Positions 9,092 through 16,706 of a stretch of DNA of 64,000 nt are shown here, one piece after another (positions within the stretch are counted from its first letter, which is position 1; every line of letters starts with the position of its first letter). The notes beneath the pieces were generated by a model. It was not told the origin of the DNA and ran no database searches. It saw nothing but the letters and a program-made list of their open reading frames with translations. A program made the translations under genes and the position numbers. Source of the stretch: Paludibacteraceae bacterium (GTDB lineage: Bacteria > Bacteroidota > Bacteroidia > Bacteroidales > Paludibacteraceae); NCBI GenBank assembly GCA_017527905.1, contig JAFXPK010000032.1:51704-115703 (forward strand), written 5' to 3'.

Positions 9092-10378
9092 ATGGATCGT
9101 AGTGTTTGCCCTGAAATGGGTCGTGTCACGGGTGTTTCTTTCCCCAAGGCTTCGCTTGCCCGCTTGCGGAACGGGGCGAGGTTGCATGAACTGCCGTTCG
9201 GCGACGGGGATATCGTCCGTGTGGATTGCGTATTCAAGGCGGGTGCGTTCTTCCAGCCTCAGTTGCTGGTGGCGAGTTTCGCGGGACAGATGATGCGGGA
9301 GGGAACCCGTACCCATTCGTCGTCCGAAATAGCGGAGGCTTTGGACTCGCATGGCGCATCGCTCGCCATCAATGTATCGTACGAGTCGGCCTGCGTCACG
9401 TTGTATGCGTTGACGAGGCATCTGGAGCCTATGTTGAGGCTGCTGACGGAGATCGTCACGGAGCCCGCATATCCCGAGAAGGAGTTCACGACATACCTGA
9501 ACAAACGCAAACAGCAGTTCCTGATACAGAACGAGCGGGTTTCGACACTCGCCTCCCGCAACCTGAATGCGGCGCTGTTCGGACCGAAAAGCCTTTACGG
9601 TTCGGCGGGCGAGTTGGAGGATTTCGACCGCTTGGATGTGGAGATGCTCAAGCGTTTCCATCAGGCCAATTATACCTTCGGCGATTGCGACGTCATCGTT
9701 TCCGGCAAGGTGGACGACAAGGTGCGCTGCCTGATCGACGCGACCCTCGGAACGGTTCCCGCGACCACGCATGACAGACCGGCGACCTCCATTTACGTGA
9801 GTGACGAACTGAATGCCACCTACCGCTTCGCCGAGAAGGCGGATAGCGTACAGTCCGCCATCCTCATGGGCAGCATCTGCATGTCTGCGAAAGACCCTGA
9901 CTACCATGCGTTCTCGGTCCTCAATACGGTTCTGGGAGGTTATTTCGGCAGTAGGCTGATGTCGAACGTGCGGGAGGAGAAGGGCTTCACCTATGGCATC
10001 GGTTCGTATGTCTGGTCGCTCCCCGAGATGGGACGATTCACCATCTCCACGCAGACGGCCACCGAGTTTGTGGAGCCTGCGATCGGGGAGATCAAGAAAG
10101 AGATGAACCTCCTGTGCGAGTCGCTGATACCGGCGGACGAGCTGGATTCGGTCCGCAGTTACATGCTGGGGGAGAACGCCAGGGTTCTGGACGGTTCCTT
10201 CTCCTTCGTGGACGCCTACCTCTCCTTCTTGTCGCAAGGGGTGGACGGCACTGAATTTTACAGAAAGAGTGAGAAAACCATATTGTCCGTCACGGCGGAC
10301 GAACTTATCGGCCTGGCGCGGAAGTACTTCGACATGGAACGCTTCTGCATCTCTGTGGCCGGCCAAAAAACGAAGTGA
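9092..10378 (+). CDS. M16-family protein lacking the zinc motif (non-catalytic subunit type)
   Basis: A 428-residue protein with the two-half fold of M16 (pitrilysin/PqqF/processing peptidase) proteins. The substrate-side motif in the second half is present (VREEKGFTYGIGSY, about residues 291-304). The N-terminal HxxEH zinc motif is absent: the expected place reads FAGQMMREGTRTHSS. In this family such members act as the non-catalytic partner of an active subunit. No catalytic half is adjacent; an active double-domain M16 protein lies far away at 52.6 kb. Its stop codon overlaps the next start by one base (TGATG), so the two are translationally coupled. Confidence 0.85.
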   Translation: MDRSVCPEMGRVTGVSFPKASLARLRNGARLHELPFGDGDIVRVDCVFKAGAFFQPQLLVASFAGQMMREGTRTHSSSEIAEALDSHGASLAINVSYESACVTLYALTRHLEPMLRLLTEIVTEPAYPEKEFTTYLNKRKQQFLIQNERVSTLASRNLNAALFGPKSLYGSAGELEDFDRLDVEMLKRFHQANYTFGDCDVIVSGKVDDKVRCLIDATLGTVPATTHDRPATSIYVSDELNATYRFAEKADSVQSAILMGSICMSAKDPDYHAFSVLNTVLGGYFGSRLMSNVREEKGFTYGIGSYVWSLPEMGRFTISTQTATEFVEPAIGEIKKEMNLLCESLIPADELDSVRSYMLGENARVLDGSFSFVDAYLSFLSQGVDGTEFYRKSEKTILSVTADELIGLARKYFDMERFCISVAGQKTK

Positions 10379-10842
10379 TGGAAGCGACGGAACAGGCAAG
10401 CCTGAAATTCAGGGACCAAGGGATCGCACCTTCGCATACGGCGGAGCATCTGTTGAACCAGACCATGGTGCGGATGTTCGGGTGCGGCAGGGCGGTCTCC
10501 GCTCATGTGGAGCGCAAGAAATCGAAGTGCGATTACCTCCTGCCGTCGGACCTGACGGAACAGCAGGTGGCGGAGTTGGAGCGGCGCATGAACGAGGTCA
10601 TCGGCCAGCATCTGCAGGTCTATTGCGAATATATGCCCAAGGCGGAGGCGGAGCGGCTGTTCGATCTCTCCAAGCTCCCGGAGCATACGGACGGTGACCT
10701 GCGCATTGTCCGTATAGGCACGTACGACGCGTGTCCGTGCGTGGGCGCCCATGTCGAGAACACGAGCGAATTGGGCCGTTTCAAGGTGCTCTCCTCCTCG
10801 TTCGAGGGCGGTGTCTGCAGGATCCGTTGGAGACTGGAATGA
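10378..10842 (+). CDS. AlaX-like aminoacyl-tRNA trans-editing domain protein
   Basis: A 154-residue stand-alone relative of the editing domain of alanyl- and threonyl-tRNA synthetases. The two zinc-binding pieces are visible: HTAEHLL near the N-terminus (HxxxH) and CPCVGAHVENTSELG near residue 120 (CxxxH, compare CGGTHV in AlaRS). Proteins with this domain hydrolyse mischarged tRNA such as Ser-tRNA(Ala). An in-frame GTG lies three bases upstream, but the ATG at 10378 overlaps the preceding TGA and is preferred. Substrate not known. Confidence 0.75.
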   Translation: MEATEQASLKFRDQGIAPSHTAEHLLNQTMVRMFGCGRAVSAHVERKKSKCDYLLPSDLTEQQVAELERRMNEVIGQHLQVYCEYMPKAEAERLFDLSKLPEHTDGDLRIVRIGTYDACPCVGAHVENTSELGRFKVLSSSFEGGVCRIRWRLE

Positions 10843-10994
10843 GCGGCCGGCGAGGAGGACCCGAATCTTTTCTTCGGATATGGTTGAGGTTTTTCTTGTG
10901 AAATATTATATATTCGTTGAAAATAATAGTTCGTTATGCGGCTTTATATATACTTTAGTTTTCATAGTATTCTTTGTAGTATTCGCTGATTAGT

Positions 10995-11237
10995 ATGAAC
11001 TTAGTTTCTGGAATGATAGTAAATGATTCTGGGTATGTGTTCAATTCCATGACGGGTGAGAGCTTCTCCATAAACCAGACGGCGAGGTTGGTTTTAACCT
11101 TGCTAGGGGAGGGATGCTCCAAAATGGATATATATAACCGCCTCTTGTCGGAGTATGATGTGGAGGCTTCCTCGCTGGAGGCTGACGTGGATGATTTCTT
11201 TTATTTGTTGAGGAAATATAGAATCTTGGTGGACTGA
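10995..11237 (+). CDS. PqqD-like peptide-binding protein (RiPP recognition element)
   Basis: An 80-residue protein with the PqqD pattern: two strands (YVFNSMTGESFSIN), helix (QTARLVLTLLGEG), then an acidic winged-helix end (LLSEYDVEASSLEADVDDFFYLLRKYRILV). PqqD-like domains are known to bind leader peptides and deliver them to modifying enzymes. It opens a four-gene operon: its TGA overlaps the ATG of the ATP-grasp gene by one base. No short precursor gene is seen nearby, but the decarboxylase two genes down starts with a leader-like YxxPxL motif. The 150-bp upstream gap is AT-rich, with a weak TATATTCG element at 10909-10916. Confidence 0.8.
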   Translation: MNLVSGMIVNDSGYVFNSMTGESFSINQTARLVLTLLGEGCSKMDIYNRLLSEYDVEASSLEADVDDFFYLLRKYRILVD

Positions 11238-12277
11238 TGAGAAGCTTGGTGGTGGCGATAAGTGGAATGAATGCGACGGACAATCCGGGTCCGGGGGTCG
11301 GGGTCGCCAGAAGCCTGAGACAGTCTGGTTTCGCCGATTTCCGTGTCGTGGGCTTTTGCTACGGGTCCTTGGAGCCGGGCGCCTACATGCAGGACATCAC
11401 GGACGTGTCGTATCTGCTGCCTTTCCCTAGCGAGGGTATGGTGACATTCCTGGATAGGCTGCGTTACATCCATGAGCGGGAACATATAGACATCATCATC
11501 CCGAACCTGGACGCCGAGCTGTTCATCTACATCAAGATCAAGGATAAACTGGAGGAGATGGGCATCCGCCTCTGCTTGCCCACTATCGAACAGTTCGACT
11601 CCAGACAGAAATACCGCTTGCCGGACTTCGGGGAGAAGATGGGCTTTAGTGTCCCGAAGAGTTTCCGGTGCAATACGGTGGAGGACCTCCTCTCGTCGGA
11701 GAACGAGTTGCGGTACCCCATTATGATGAAGGGCAACTTCTATGAGGCCTATTATGCGGGGTACAGGGAACAGGCGGTCACCTATTTCTGGAACCTTTTG
11801 GCCAAATGGGGAGCCCCGGTCATCGCCCAACAATACATCTCCGGTGGTGAGTTCAACGTCGTGGGCGTGGGGGACGGGAAGGGCAACCTCATCTCTTGCG
11901 TGCCGATGCACAAGCAGTTCATCACCGACAAGGGAAAGGCGTGGGCGGGTGTCACCATCAAGGACGACCAGCTGATGGATTCGGCCCGCCGCTTTGTCGA
12001 GACCACCCGTTGGATGGGCGCTTTTGAGTTGGAACTATTGAGGGGGGACGATGGTGTCCTCTATCTTATCGAGATAAACCCTAGGATGCCGGCTTGGGTC
12101 TATTTGGCCACTGCGGCGGGGGAGAACATACCGGAACAGATCGTTCAATTGGCTTTGGGGGAGACGCCTAGCCAGTTCGACCATTACGATGTGGGGAAGA
12201 TGTTCATCCGCTATTCCTGGGACATGGTGGTTAACCAATCTGAGTTCGGACAGTTCTCAGTGAAAGGAGAGAAGTGA
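11237..12277 (+). CDS. ATP-grasp carboxylate-amine ligase-like protein
   Basis: A 346-residue ATP-grasp protein resembling the carbamoyl-phosphate-synthase-large-chain type. It shows an N-terminal Rossmann-like preATP-grasp part (VVAISGMNATDNPGPGVGVARSL, IDIIIPNLDAEL), the ATP-binding Lys in YPIMMKG (about residue 165), VIAQQYISGGEFNVV, and the Mg-binding strand YLIEINPRMPAW (about 277-288). Members activate a carboxylate with ATP and join it to an amine, thiol or similar group. It starts on the PqqD-like stop and ends one base before the decarboxylase start. The pair ATP-grasp ligase plus PLP decarboxylase recalls BtrJ/BtrK of butirosin biosynthesis, where an amino acid is loaded on a carrier and then decarboxylated. 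Substrate unknown. Confidence 0.8.
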   Translation: MRSLVVAISGMNATDNPGPGVGVARSLRQSGFADFRVVGFCYGSLEPGAYMQDITDVSYLLPFPSEGMVTFLDRLRYIHEREHIDIIIPNLDAELFIYIKIKDKLEEMGIRLCLPTIEQFDSRQKYRLPDFGEKMGFSVPKSFRCNTVEDLLSSENELRYPIMMKGNFYEAYYAGYREQAVTYFWNLLAKWGAPVIAQQYISGGEFNVVGVGDGKGNLISCVPMHKQFITDKGKAWAGVTIKDDQLMDSARRFVETTRWMGAFELELLRGDDGVLYLIEINPRMPAWVYLATAAGENIPEQIVQLALGETPSQFDHYDVGKMFIRYSWDMVVNQSEFGQFSVKGEK

Positions 12278-12278
12278 T

Positions 12279-13622
12279 ATGGAAAAGAAGAAATACGAAA
12301 GACCGATGTTGAAACGGATCGTTCCGACGATGCCGGGCAAGACGGGCCAGAACGTGGCGGTGGTCGCTCAGACCGAGATTGACGGTGTGGGCCTGGAACG
12401 CCTGCGTAGCCGGTTCGGCTCTCCTCTGTTCGTCTTTTCCGAGCGGACGCTGCGGAAGAACATGCGCGAGGCCGTGCGGGCTTTCTCCACACGCTATCCG
12501 GAGGTGCGTTTCGCATGGTCCTACAAGACGAATTACCTGAACACGATCTGCCGCATCTTCCATGAGGAGGGTGCCATGGCGGAGGTGGTCTCCGGCTTCG
12601 AATACGACAAGGCCCTCGCGAACGGGGTGCCTTCCAACCTCATCATCTTCAACGGTCCCGCTAAGAGCGAACAGGACTTGCTCAGGGCCATCGAGGGGGA
12701 TAGCCTGATCCATATCGACAACACGGAGGAACTCCGCATATTGACCAATCTCTCCATAGAGAAAAACATAAAACCGAGGGTGGCCCTCCGCGTGAACATG
12801 GACGTGGGGATCTATCCTCCGTGGAACCGCTTCGGCTTCAACCTGGAGTCGGGCCAGGCGTGGGACGCCCTGGAGAAAATCGCCTCGGAGGGTAAACTGA
12901 ACTGCGTGGGCTTGCATTGCCACATCGGCACGTTCATTCAGACGGCCGACGCCTACCGCATCGAGGCGGAAAAACTGGCCCTCTTGGCGAAGGATTCGAT
13001 GGAGAAACTGGGCTTGCCGATCTCCTATGTGGACATGGGTGGCGGCTTTGCCTCCAAGAATACGTTGAAGTCGTCTTACCTGACGGGCGAGGACCTCTGC
13101 CCGACGTTCGACGACTATGCGGAGACCATCACCAGCGTCTTCCGCACCATGAAATTCCCTGACGGTAAACGGCTGCGCATCGTGCTGGAGACGGGACGGG
13201 CGTTGGTCGATAACGCGGGTTTCCTGCTCACCTCCGTCATCACGAACAAACGCATGGCGGACGGTCGCCTGAACACGGTGATCGACGCGGGCGTGAACTT
13301 GCTCTTCACCTCCTTCTGGTACAACCATAAGGTGACCGCTACCTATGAGAGCACCTCGCAGGTCGAGCCTACGATGTTGTGCGGACCGTTGTGCATGAAC
13401 ATAGACGTGATCCGCGACAATGTGATGCTCCCTCCGTTGAAGAGGAATGACCTGCTGCTGATCCATAACGTGGGCGCCTATAACGTGACGCAGTGGATGC
13501 AGTTCATCACCATGCGGCCTAAGGTGGTGATGGTGAAGGAGAACGGTGAGGTCATCTTGCTGCGTGACGCTGAATGCTTGAACGATGTCAATGGAGTGGA
13601 GGATAGATGCACGGTGAACTGA
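12279..13622 (+). CDS. PLP-dependent decarboxylase (LysA fold) with N-terminal YxxPxL leader-like motif
   Basis: A 447-residue fold-type III decarboxylase of the diaminopimelate/ornithine/BtrK group. Visible are the PLP lysine in FAWSYKTN (about residue 83), HCHIGT (about 213), the GGGF phosphate loop (about 254), ETGRALV, and CGPLCMNID with the cross-dimer Cys (about 367-371). Before the enzyme proper lies a basic ~40-residue tail beginning MEKKKYERPMLKRI. Its YERPML fits the YxxPxL motif that lasso-type leader peptides use to bind PqqD-like RRE domains. The gene starts one base after the ATP-grasp stop and overlaps the next gene by 16 bp. Biosynthetic lysA is less likely given these neighbours. 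Substrate unknown. Confidence 0.8.
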   Translation: MEKKKYERPMLKRIVPTMPGKTGQNVAVVAQTEIDGVGLERLRSRFGSPLFVFSERTLRKNMREAVRAFSTRYPEVRFAWSYKTNYLNTICRIFHEEGAMAEVVSGFEYDKALANGVPSNLIIFNGPAKSEQDLLRAIEGDSLIHIDNTEELRILTNLSIEKNIKPRVALRVNMDVGIYPPWNRFGFNLESGQAWDALEKIASEGKLNCVGLHCHIGTFIQTADAYRIEAEKLALLAKDSMEKLGLPISYVDMGGGFASKNTLKSSYLTGEDLCPTFDDYAETITSVFRTMKFPDGKRLRIVLETGRALVDNAGFLLTSVITNKRMADGRLNTVIDAGVNLLFTSFWYNHKVTATYESTSQVEPTMLCGPLCMNIDVIRDNVMLPPLKRNDLLLIHNVGAYNVTQWMQFITMRPKVVMVKENGEVILLRDAECLNDVNGVEDRCTVN

Positions 13623-15757
13623 AGACATTCCTCAGAAGTGTGCGGAACAGCTACTCCGCATTGGTCTTCTCCCGCGATTCGTGGGTGGGGATCGCCTTGC
13701 TGTTGGTGACGTTCCTCTATCCGATGTCTGGCTTGTGCGGTTTGCTTTGCTGCTTGCTCGTGAATGGGCTCGCTATGCTCTTGTCCCTCAATCGATTCAA
13801 GATGGTGAATGGTCTTTATGGCTTCAATGCGGTCATCGTGGGTGTCGCGGTCGGAACGCTTTATCCGTGCGGTGCCTCGTTGTTCGCCATGCTCTTCGCC
13901 CTTTCGATCATGGTGCTCCTGCTTATAGCGGGTTTGGACGGTATCTTGGAGAAATATCACCTGCCTTATTTGGTCTTCCCTTTCCTCTTCTGTCTATGGA
14001 CGGTTCTACTGTTGACGCAGCAAATGGATGGGGAGATCGTCTTCGATTGTGTCTTTGGCGAGCATGATAGCATGCTCTCGCTGGGGGGCTTTTCGTTGTC
14101 GACCCTTTCCGACCACCTTGTTTGGGTCTCTCTTCCGAAGTGGCTGACCAGCTATTTCTTAGGCTTGAGCTGCATCCTTTTCCGCCAGGATGTCATGGTG
14201 GGTTTCCTTCTGGCGGTGATCTTGTTGTGCTATTCCAGAATAGCCTTCCTCTATACCTTCGTCAGCCATCTCCTTGCCTATTTCCTCTATGTTTTCATGG
14301 GCGGGGAGCTCTTCCATATCCCTTATGTGTGCTTCGGTTTCAATTTCATCCTGACGTCGCTCGCCTTGGGTTGTAGCTATTTGGTGCCTTCCAAGAGTTC
14401 CTTCTTGTGGTCTTTGCTGTTGGTGCCGGTGCAGTTCATCGTGGTGTATGCCTCGACCAGACTGCTGACGTATCTCTATTTGCCTACATTCTCCCTCTCC
14501 TTCTGTTTGGTGAGCCTTCTTTTCCTCACCCTGCTGAAGATGCGTGGAACTACTTCATCCCCTACGCTCTCTTATTTCCTGGAGCGTACGCCGGAGGAGA
14601 ACCTGTACCAACATCGTACGGGTGTGAATCGCTTCAAATGGTATGGCTACCAAGCCTTTGACTTGCCTTTCTGCGGGGTGTGGAACGTCTCGCAGGGCCC
14701 TCACGGAGCCTATACCCACAAGGATCAATGGGCGGATGCCTGGGACTTCGTCGTGGAGGTGGAGGGTCGCCAGTTCCGTGGGGATGGTACCCGCTTGGAG
14801 GATTACTACTGTTACGGCAAACCTGTGATGTCGCCTGGCGAGGGTGTTGTGGTCGCTGTCGAGAACAGTGTCGATGACAATCCTGTGGGGGTGAGCAACG
14901 AGGTGCAGAATTGGGGCAACTATGTGATTATCAAGCATGGTGAGGATCTCTATTCCTTGCTGGCCCACTTGAAGCGGGATTCGTTCCGGTGTGTGGTGGG
15001 GCAGCAGGTCGCTAAGGGGGAGGAGTTGGCGTTGTGTGGCAACACGGGTCTCTCTCCATATCCGCATCTGCATTTCCAGCTCCAGGCTTTACCGTATGCT
15101 GGTGCGCCTACGCTCTCGTATCCTTTGGTCAATTACATGGAGGTGGGGGCGGACGGTTCCCGTCTATGCTCCTGTGGAATGCCTAGCGAGGGTAGTTCCC
15201 TCTTCAACATGAATGGTAAGAATGCGCGGCCTTACGGATTCCTCTTCGTGAAGGGGGCGAGGTTCGTCTCTTCGTCCGATAGGTTCGGCGAGGCGGAATG
15301 GATCGTTTGTGAGGAGTATGGCTATTCGTTCTTCTATGACGAGCGGAATGATTCCAAGGCATGGTTCTCCTGCAAGGAAGGCGTGTTCGAATTCCAACGA
15401 TATGAGGGCGACCATAAGTGTGCGCTCTACTATTTCTTCCTCTCTCATTTCAAGACGGTTGTGGGGGATGTGGAGCATTGGACGCTGACGGACGAGATCC
15501 CTCTCTCCATCCGTAGGGCTGGGTTTATGGGCTATCTGCAGGACTTGGTCGCACCATTCTTCTCTTTCGTGGAAAACTCCTTCCAAGCTGATGGGAACTC
15601 AGTCGGTGGCGGGATGCGCTCGTCGGTCTCCACCTCCGTGAAGGGTAGGGAGGTTAGCTCGTTGAACTTCCATACGGTATGCAAACCGGGCAATTCAATC
15701 GAGATAGAGGTGGAAGGCTCTCTCAAAATATCCATTTCTCCATCTCCCACGTTGTAA
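13607..15757 (+). CDS. Urea-transporter-like membrane domain fused to M23 peptidase-like domain
   Basis: A 716-residue protein. Residues ~20-310 form about ten membrane segments with the urea-transporter signature GLYGFNAVIVGVAVGT; this family makes passive urea or small-amide channels. After a linker comes an M23/LytM-like domain with the metal-site pieces YTHKDQWADAWDF (about residues 368-380), SLLAHLKRDS and PHLHFQ (about 485-490). A further ~200 residues follow with no recognised domain. The start lies inside the end of the decarboxylase gene (16-bp overlap), so the fusion belongs to the operon. It may export or import a small product, with the M23 part acting outside the inner membrane. 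Confidence 0.8.
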   Translation: MHGELKTFLRSVRNSYSALVFSRDSWVGIALLLVTFLYPMSGLCGLLCCLLVNGLAMLLSLNRFKMVNGLYGFNAVIVGVAVGTLYPCGASLFAMLFALSIMVLLLIAGLDGILEKYHLPYLVFPFLFCLWTVLLLTQQMDGEIVFDCVFGEHDSMLSLGGFSLSTLSDHLVWVSLPKWLTSYFLGLSCILFRQDVMVGFLLAVILLCYSRIAFLYTFVSHLLAYFLYVFMGGELFHIPYVCFGFNFILTSLALGCSYLVPSKSSFLWSLLLVPVQFIVVYASTRLLTYLYLPTFSLSFCLVSLLFLTLLKMRGTTSSPTLSYFLERTPEENLYQHRTGVNRFKWYGYQAFDLPFCGVWNVSQGPHGAYTHKDQWADAWDFVVEVEGRQFRGDGTRLEDYYCYGKPVMSPGEGVVVAVENSVDDNPVGVSNEVQNWGNYVIIKHGEDLYSLLAHLKRDSFRCVVGQQVAKGEELALCGNTGLSPYPHLHFQLQALPYAGAPTLSYPLVNYMEVGADGSRLCSCGMPSEGSSLFNMNGKNARPYGFLFVKGARFVSSSDRFGEAEWIVCEEYGYSFFYDERNDSKAWFSCKEGVFEFQRYEGDHKCALYYFFLSHFKTVVGDVEHWTLTDEIPLSIRRAGFMGYLQDLVAPFFSFVENSFQADGNSVGGGMRSSVSTSVKGREVSSLNFHTVCKPGNSIEIEVEGSLKISISPSPTL

Positions 15758-15852
15758 TCAAATGCCTCCCCTCAAAATGTCGAAATCTCCATATCTCGTA
15801 ACCATACGAATAAAATCATTTACTGAAAAACAGATATCCCACCAAATGATAT

Positions 15853-15860
15853 TATCTTTG
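15853..15860 (+). promoter_or_regulatory. -7 element upstream of the four-helix-bundle gene
   Basis: TATCTTTG matches TAnnTTTG 100 bp before the ATG at 15961. There is no clear -33 box. The implied ~95-nt untranslated region is GC-richer than its surroundings and could fold (gccg...cggc). Confidence 0.4.
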
Positions 15861-15960
15861 TAGTCGATGCCGGGCGGAAGATTTAGGCTCGGCGTGATTG
15901 GACGTGGATGTTACTGCGCCTGTTTTTATGAATAAATTCTAAATGTTTTTGTTATAATCG

Positions 15961-16506
15961 ATGAAGGAAGAATTGATACCTCACAGAGGTAATTACAAGA
16001 AATTGCTCTCGTACCAAAAGGCGGATGTGATTTACTGCCTGACTTACCACTTCGTGGAGCACTATTTGCGGCGTAACGACCGTACTTGCGACCAGATGAT
16101 TCAGGCTGCCCGATCCGGCAAACAGAACATCATTGAGGGATGTGCTGCCAGTAGCACAAGTGCCAAGACGGAGATCAAATTGGTAAATGTGGCGAAAGCC
16201 AGTCTGCAGGAATTACTCGAAGATTATGAGGATTACCTAAAGACTCGTGGCCATAGACAGTGGGAAGAGGATTCTGTGGAATTGCTGAAAATGCGTGAAC
16301 TGGGCACCCGACACAATGACACTGCCTTTTTTATGAATATTGCCCAAACACGCCCTCCTGAGACAATCGCCAACATGTGCATCGTGCTGATAAAACAGGC
16401 TGACTACCTGCTTTTCAGACAGTTGAAACGTCTGGAACAGGATTTCTTGGCTAATGGCGGTTTTAACGAAAGGATGTACCGCCTACGCTCAAAGCGAAGG
16501 GAATAG
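15961..16506 (+). CDS. Four-helix-bundle protein (S23/Avd-like, suffix-domain type)
   Basis: A 181-residue helical protein of the group related to 23S-rRNA intervening-sequence proteins and Avd, with an added C-terminal part (four helix bundle suffix type). Visible features are LLSYQKADVIYCLTYHFVEHYL, MIQAARSGKQNIIEGCAAS and LQELLEDYEDYLKTR. Some relatives bind nucleic acid in diversity-generating retroelements, but no reverse transcriptase or template repeat is present here. The gene is followed at once by a degenerate 9-bp tandem repeat. Cellular role unknown. Confidence 0.75.
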   Translation: MKEELIPHRGNYKKLLSYQKADVIYCLTYHFVEHYLRRNDRTCDQMIQAARSGKQNIIEGCAASSTSAKTEIKLVNVAKASLQELLEDYEDYLKTRGHRQWEEDSVELLKMRELGTRHNDTAFFMNIAQTRPPETIANMCIVLIKQADYLLFRQLKRLEQDFLANGGFNERMYRLRSKRRE

Positions 16507-16519
16507 AGAATATTCCCTT

Positions 16520-16645
16520 CCTTATAGTCCTTACCGTCCTTACTGTCCTTACTGTCCTTATAGCCCTTAATCGTCTTTACCGTCCTTACCGTCTTTACTG
16601 ACCTTACTGACCTTACAGACCTTACTGACCTTATCGACCTTATTC
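16520..16645. repeat. Degenerate 9-bp tandem repeat (ccttactgt-type), 14 units
   Basis: Consecutive 9-mers such as ccttatagt, ccttaccgt, ccttactgt, ccttactgt, then tctttaccg, tccttaccg, accttactg. The register stays at 9 bp for about 126 bp. It fills the gap between the four-helix-bundle gene and the next gene. Confidence 0.85.
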
Positions 16646-16678
16646 CCTTTCCTCCCCCCCCCTTTCCAAATAATTTAC

Positions 16679-16686
16679 TACCTTTG
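16679..16686 (+). promoter_or_regulatory. -7 element for the HEAT-like gene
   Basis: TACCTTTG matches TAnnTTTG 20 bp before the ATG at 16707, right after the tandem repeat. The -33 region is the poly-C/T tract and is a weak match. Confidence 0.4.
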
Positions 16687-16706
16687 TATGCCCAAGAACA
16701 TAAATT

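Noticed and set aside
8900..10399. 499-codon minus-strand open frame opposite kdsB and the M16 gene
   Set aside because: Arg/His/Leu-rich shadow of GC-rich coding DNA; the plus strand has clear conserved families.
12231..13628. 465-codon minus-strand open frame opposite the decarboxylase
   Set aside because: Same kind of antisense shadow; no recognisable motifs.
10995..15757. Lasso-peptide gene cluster
   Set aside because: The RRE-like gene and YxxPxL motif are present, but no leader protease, no asparagine-synthetase-like cyclase and no short precursor were found.
15961..16645. Diversity-generating retroelement (Avd-like protein plus repeats)
   Set aside because: No reverse transcriptase, template repeat or variable repeat; the repeats are 9-bp tandem units.
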